Shown here one piece after another: positions 9,899 to 13,500 of a DNA stretch of 13,500 bases (positions within the stretch are counted from its first letter, which is position 1; each line of letters starts with the position of its first letter). The position numbers and the translations under genes were made by a program. Source of the DNA: Glandiceps talaboti (Eukaryota; Hemichordata; Enteropneusta; Spengelidae); NCBI RefSeq assembly GCF_964340395.1, contig NC_135552.1, positions 18,358,681 to 18,372,180 on the forward strand, given 5' to 3'. The notes beneath the pieces were generated by a model. The model was not told the DNA's origin, ran no database searches, and saw only the letters and a program-made list of their open reading frames with translations.

Positions 9899-9972
9899 AA
9901 AGTTCGCAACTTTAAATTTGTGTATGCATTGTAGCAATCATACAATGAAAACATCTTGTCTTTCAAGATGTT
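9899..9972. repeat. Cluster of three perfect small hairpins
   Basis: AAAGTT-CGC-AACTTT (9899-9913), CATTGTA-7 nt-TACAATG (9927-9947) and AACATCTTG-TCTTT-CAAGATGTT (9950-9972) follow one another. The last two are separated by only two bases. Stems are 6, 7 and 9 bp with no mismatches. The series could be a structured RNA or a remnant of a foldback element. It does not match tRNA, snRNA or histone stem-loop patterns. Confidence 0.6.
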
Positions 9973-10157
9973 GCCTATAAGTCGTGTGCCATGTTGGTTT
10001 TACTCAAGAATTGCTTCTCTAACTTGAATATTTTCTCACACTCCATAATTTGACCATTCTAATTCAGTTCTTACCAACTCGTGCAAATCTCGTTTATTTT
10101 TCCGTTGGGAGTTTGGCTTCACAGACGGCTTCGTGACCGTCATAATGTAATAAATGA

Positions 10158-10165
10158 TGACGTCA
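10158..10165. promoter_or_regulatory. Perfect CRE octamer TGACGTCA
   Basis: The palindromic cAMP-response element consensus bound by CREB/ATF-family bZIP factors, followed by CT. The ten bases TGACGTCACT recur at 12073-12082. A single 8-mer is weak evidence of function. Confidence 0.3.
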
Positions 10166-11518
10166 CTGTGGGTGTTTTTTGTATAGTGTACGGTGACTAG
10201 TACTATATGATAAAATAAAATGGAGGTAACAATGGATATTTAGCTACACCAAAAGTGGAACTTTTTTATGGCTTGCAAAACATACTGTTTCATTATAATG
10301 ATGGTACTCCAAAACAACCATCTGTTGACCGTGTTATATTCATATTTAGCAACATGAATTGTAGTATCGCCATTTCGATGGTAAATTTCCAGTATAACTG
10401 TGCCTCTTTCATTGTCCTTCGCATTAAAGTCGGACGATCTGTCTTGTCATGTTCAATACCAAAAATACATCCATAGCAACCATACATATATTTTAGGGAG
10501 TATGAATTGAAAATGATATTGTAATTATCATTTGACTAAGTGGTATTTTTCATTGTAGTTTTCAATTTCGACCTTTAAGCAAAGTCACGTGACCAACTAA
10601 GCACTGTCGTCTATAAAGCTTTTTAATATTCCGTTTTATTTTATACCAATCTTTTCATTTAACAAAAAATAAAAACTTAATGAGTAAAAACCCACTTTCC
10701 AACAAGATTTAAACGCTTGCTTACCAGCTTCTGCATATTCGTAAGTTTGGTACATAACACCCAGCAAAGCAGAGTAAGCTATTATTAACATTTGCGAAAT
10801 ATGATATACTGTATTAAATCCGTAAACTTATCATAATTCCTTACACATAGATGGTCCCGTTTACTCAAATCAAATTGTTAAATTGAATATTTCTATCGAT
10901 TTTATTGGGTGTAGTTAATTGCTTCCTTTTTTGTTCGACTAACATGGCAACCGATTTCAGATTACGACGAAGTATATTTTCTGACATTCCTCCAGCACGG
11001 ATACAGCAGTGCAAGAAAACATTCATAAGATAGATAACATAGTCCGTTATGCGCTGACGGTATGTTGCAACACAGTCATTAAATTTTCATTCTAACACTA
11101 AAGATACCTGTATGAAAGTTATCTGTTGTATTGCAAAAGCAGATATGATTAAACCATGATATATAAACATTAATATTATTAAAACTCTATCAAACATCAC
11201 TATATAAATAACATAACTCCCTTCATTTCAAAATGAAAAAAATATGAATTCGAGTTTGATGATAATTTTGTTTTCTGTATAAACGTATTTTAATTAAGAA
11301 TTCACCAGTACAGTGCTGGCTGAATATCCATCGGGTAAACTGAGATAACTATTTAGTGTGTATCCAAGATATATAGAGGGACAAATCTGAAGAAAAAAAA
11401 TCAGAGTCAAACCAGTGTAGCATGTCCTTCGGCTACAAATTCACATTGATTTCATACATTATTTTTTAATTCCAAGTGAATAGTAGCGATAAGAACCATG
11501 ACCAACGACGTTATGTCT
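10166..11518. other. AT-rich unique sequence with a short minus-strand frame
   Basis: Frames at 10255-10476 (plus) and 10293-10487 (minus) overlap antisense and are unrecognised. A minus-strand frame at 10791-10636 (51 codons) is discussed as a lead. AAATGATA/TATCATTT (10511-10533) nests within AATTGAAAA/TTTTCAATT (10505-10513 and 10559-10567), both perfect inverted repeats in A/T-rich DNA. Nothing else stands out. Confidence 0.4.
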
Positions 11519-11568
11519 TTGTACTTTAAGTAGTGTACAATGACCATCGTACAGCACAGCTGTTCAAT

Positions 11569-11596
11569 CATAGACCCTACACGAGTAGGGTTTATG
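11569..11596. repeat. Strong 12-bp hairpin with ACGA loop
   Basis: CATAGACCCTAC (11569-11580), loop ACGA, then GTAGGGTTTATG (11585-11596). All twelve positions pair on the plus-strand RNA, with one G-U. The stem has an unusually GC-rich centre for this AT-rich region. It follows two smaller hairpins, TTGTAC/GTACAA (11519-11540) and ACAGC-ACA-GCTGT (11551-11563). The overlapping 84-residue frame (11540-11794) has no recognised domain. Its role is unknown. Confidence 0.7.
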
Positions 11597-12463
11597 GCTC
11601 AATTCATACCATTCAAGTTGTATGTTTTTTCATCTAGACCATCTACTACCATGTCATTCTTTGCATGTGTACGTTTACAAAGTACTTGTGACCTGCTAAT
11701 GTGTGGCTTACTCATGACGAGTTATGCTGTAAGTGCAATAATATGTTTCCTTGTGCCACAAGAAATAAACGTGTGTGATTTGCATCGTTCTTGACGTTAA
11801 TCACAAGATTTAAAAAAAAATAGACTGAAGCAATGTTCATTCGATTGTCGCGTCGAATGAATAGAATAGGTACAGAGTGTGAGTTCTCAATCAGTGCATT
11901 TTGAATTGTTGTGGTTGCCTTGTTAACTTAAATCAATGGAAAGTACATTATATAAAAATTTATGTAAAACAGCCATCATGTTATCCAGCGCCGGTGAAAG
12001 ACTAATTTTAATTTTAGCAAAGTACTAGTATTTAGAATTGACAATAAACATAACGATATGCTAATATAATCATGACGTCACTCATCTGATGATACGTATA
12101 GTTCACTATATTACTTAATGATATTGGATAGGTAATGTCAGTATCTTGTTCTTGACAAAATCACAATATTTAGAGTCGGTGACATTAACAATAACTGTTG
12201 AGAATATTTTTTCATCTATAAGTTGGTGTAAACTAAATTACGGTTAAATAAATGTCAGCACCTAAATTCCTAGTATGCAAAATTCGAAGCCTGTAAATCT
12301 GTTTTCGAGTGTAAGGAATAAAACGCCCCCATGTTATGATTAGGTGAGAAATTGACATTTACAATCAAGGTATTGGGTGAGAGTGATAACGGGACTGTAC
12401 TTGTGGCACCAATTCCCGGGTCTAATGTCATGTTTCAGATTACAGGTAAATGGTATTATTAAG
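11597..12463. other. Unique sequence, no gene seen
   Basis: Apart from a CRE octamer at 12073-12080 I see no supported feature. The stretch is AT-rich with short frames only. Confidence 0.5.
12073..12080. promoter_or_regulatory. Perfect CRE octamer TGACGTCA
   Basis: Second exact copy of the CREB/ATF consensus in the window, about 390 bp upstream of the TATA-like box at 12464. That spacing would suit a distal promoter element if the start site is real. Confidence 0.3.
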
Positions 12464-12633
12464 TATATAAATAGTTCACATTGTACCAGATAAAGTCTTC
12501 AGTCCAGTCTACATTTTGTACGATCCAAAATGAGAGGCATACGGAAAATGGGTTACGATTAAGTGGAATCGTTAAAGTCAGCATTCGTTATTCTCGGACT
12601 TGTACAGATAGCGTAGACAGAAACATGAGCTAG
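12464..12633 (+). promoter_or_regulatory. Candidate core promoter and first exon (TATA, initiator, 5' donor)
   Basis: TATATAAATAG at 12464-12474 is a good TATA box. TTCAGTCC follows, with a likely start at A12501, and fits the initiator consensus TCAGTY. The TATA-to-start spacing of about 35 bp is a little longer than the usual 28-33. A strong donor, GCTAG then GTAAGTTAG (GT at 12634-12635), would end a 133-nt first exon. The first ATG (12530) opens only ten codons (MRGIRKMGYD then stop), and ATG 12625 meets TAG after two codons. The exon would therefore be untranslated or non-coding. No matching downstream acceptor or coding exon is identified before the window ends. Confidence 0.3.
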
Positions 12634-12635
12634 GT

Positions 12636-13500
12636 AAGTTAGTGATGATGTGTGCATTTTAAAGGAATTACTTTATTGTATTAGATGAGTATCTTGCTAA
12701 GAGGCAATTTAATTAATTAGAATCTACTAACGTCGTACTTATTCAAAAATCATAACACAGGTAAAGCCTAAGAAATGTATATTTTTTTACGAAAACAGTA
12801 CAATATTGCGAAGCACTCAAAATTGGTTATTAGGATTACAGAAGTGCGCCCCCGTGTCTGTACATGTGAACTTGACACACTTGTTTATCTCGTCATACTG
12901 CTCAGTTACATAACCCATCAGTGTGGTCGCATCAATTGCAGATGAATGTATTAACAATTATTTAGACACAGATTATTTTGTTAATCACATGTATGATCCG
13001 TGGTTTGGTTTTAAAGTTCGTTTCACTTCATTTGAATTACACTTTTGTATCCAGTGATCTATTTCATCCCATGCAAAGTTCTGTCGCAAATGCAAATACA
13101 TGTTTCCTATTTCACTCGATTTTGTAATATGGTACATGTACTGTACTGTATTCAATCTTTCAATTCACCGTTTGTGTTTTGATAAGTAGAACTGTAAACT
13201 AACGGCGTCGATCCGATGAACAGCTTGTCGATAATCACTTAGATATATAGCCAATGTAACCACAATACAACACTTATAGTGAGTGCGAATAAATCATATA
13301 TTAACTGTTCAAAATGAGTAGCATGCCAATTTTCCATGTAACAACATATTGTCGGTAGTATGACCTTTTAACCATTCCATTCAGAAAACGATTTAGAAAT
13401 GTCTAACTAACGTTCCAAATTCTATAAACGTCTGTCTAATGTTACACACACAAAATATGTTGGTAAGAATTCCATTGCTGTCAACATACAGGACAATATA
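12636..13500. other. Unique sequence, possibly intronic, no exon identified
   Basis: If the start at 12501 is real, this would be the first intron. An acceptor-like TACACTTTTGTATCCAG ends near 13054, and another (CTGTCAACATACAG) lies at about 13490, but neither leads into a recognised frame. GTACATGTAC near 13133 is a small palindrome. Confidence 0.35.

Noticed and set aside
11540-11794. 84-residue plus-strand frame with hydrophobic segments
   Set aside because: No recognised family; it overlaps a strong hairpin and has no supporting promoter or splice signals.

Overview
This window looks like non-coding nuclear DNA from an animal, intergenic or intronic. It is AT-rich and has no long open reading frame, no bacterial-style gene packing and no rRNA or tRNA that I can recognise. 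It carries long pure microsatellites built on tetranucleotides (GACA/TGTC, ATGT, ACGT, GACG) and on AT. Such arrays are common in marine invertebrates such as molluscs and lancelets. I cannot name the species, and that comparison is general knowledge rather than a match. Open frames that run through the microsatellites (around 1586-1989, 2855-3341, 3567-3836, 5245-5854 and 6860-7159) are artefacts of stop-free repeat units, not genes.

Layout. 1-1716: unique AT-rich sequence. 1717-2300: a (TGTC)n array plus diverged direct repeats, read here as a minus-strand copy of an element. 2924-3276: a compound tetranucleotide array whose units change one base at a time in one 4-bp register; 227 bp of it is perfectly alternating purine-pyrimidine. 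3387-3432: a 23-bp tandem duplication. 3425-3730: a second, plus-strand copy of the element with (GACA)20. 3731-5404: unique sequence with one spliced-exon candidate (4897-4998). 5405-5840: a second in-register compound array, GACG to GACA to GGCA to GACA, ending in AATAAAAA-interrupted units. 6715-7048: two long (AT)n arrays around 118 bp that holds a palindrome and a decayed hammerhead-ribozyme-like inverted repeat. 7105-7118: a C14 run. 7448-7610: a foldback element with about 46-bp terminal inverted repeats, MITE-like. 7611-13500: unique AT-rich DNA with small hairpins (best at 11569-11596), two perfect CRE octamers and a TATA/initiator/5' splice donor combination at 12464-12633 that may mark a transcript start.

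No gene can be called with confidence. The most interesting signals are the paired element copies in which a shared repeat motif, a (GACA)n array and a small hairpin occur in the same order, and the two arrays whose unit changes preserve phase.
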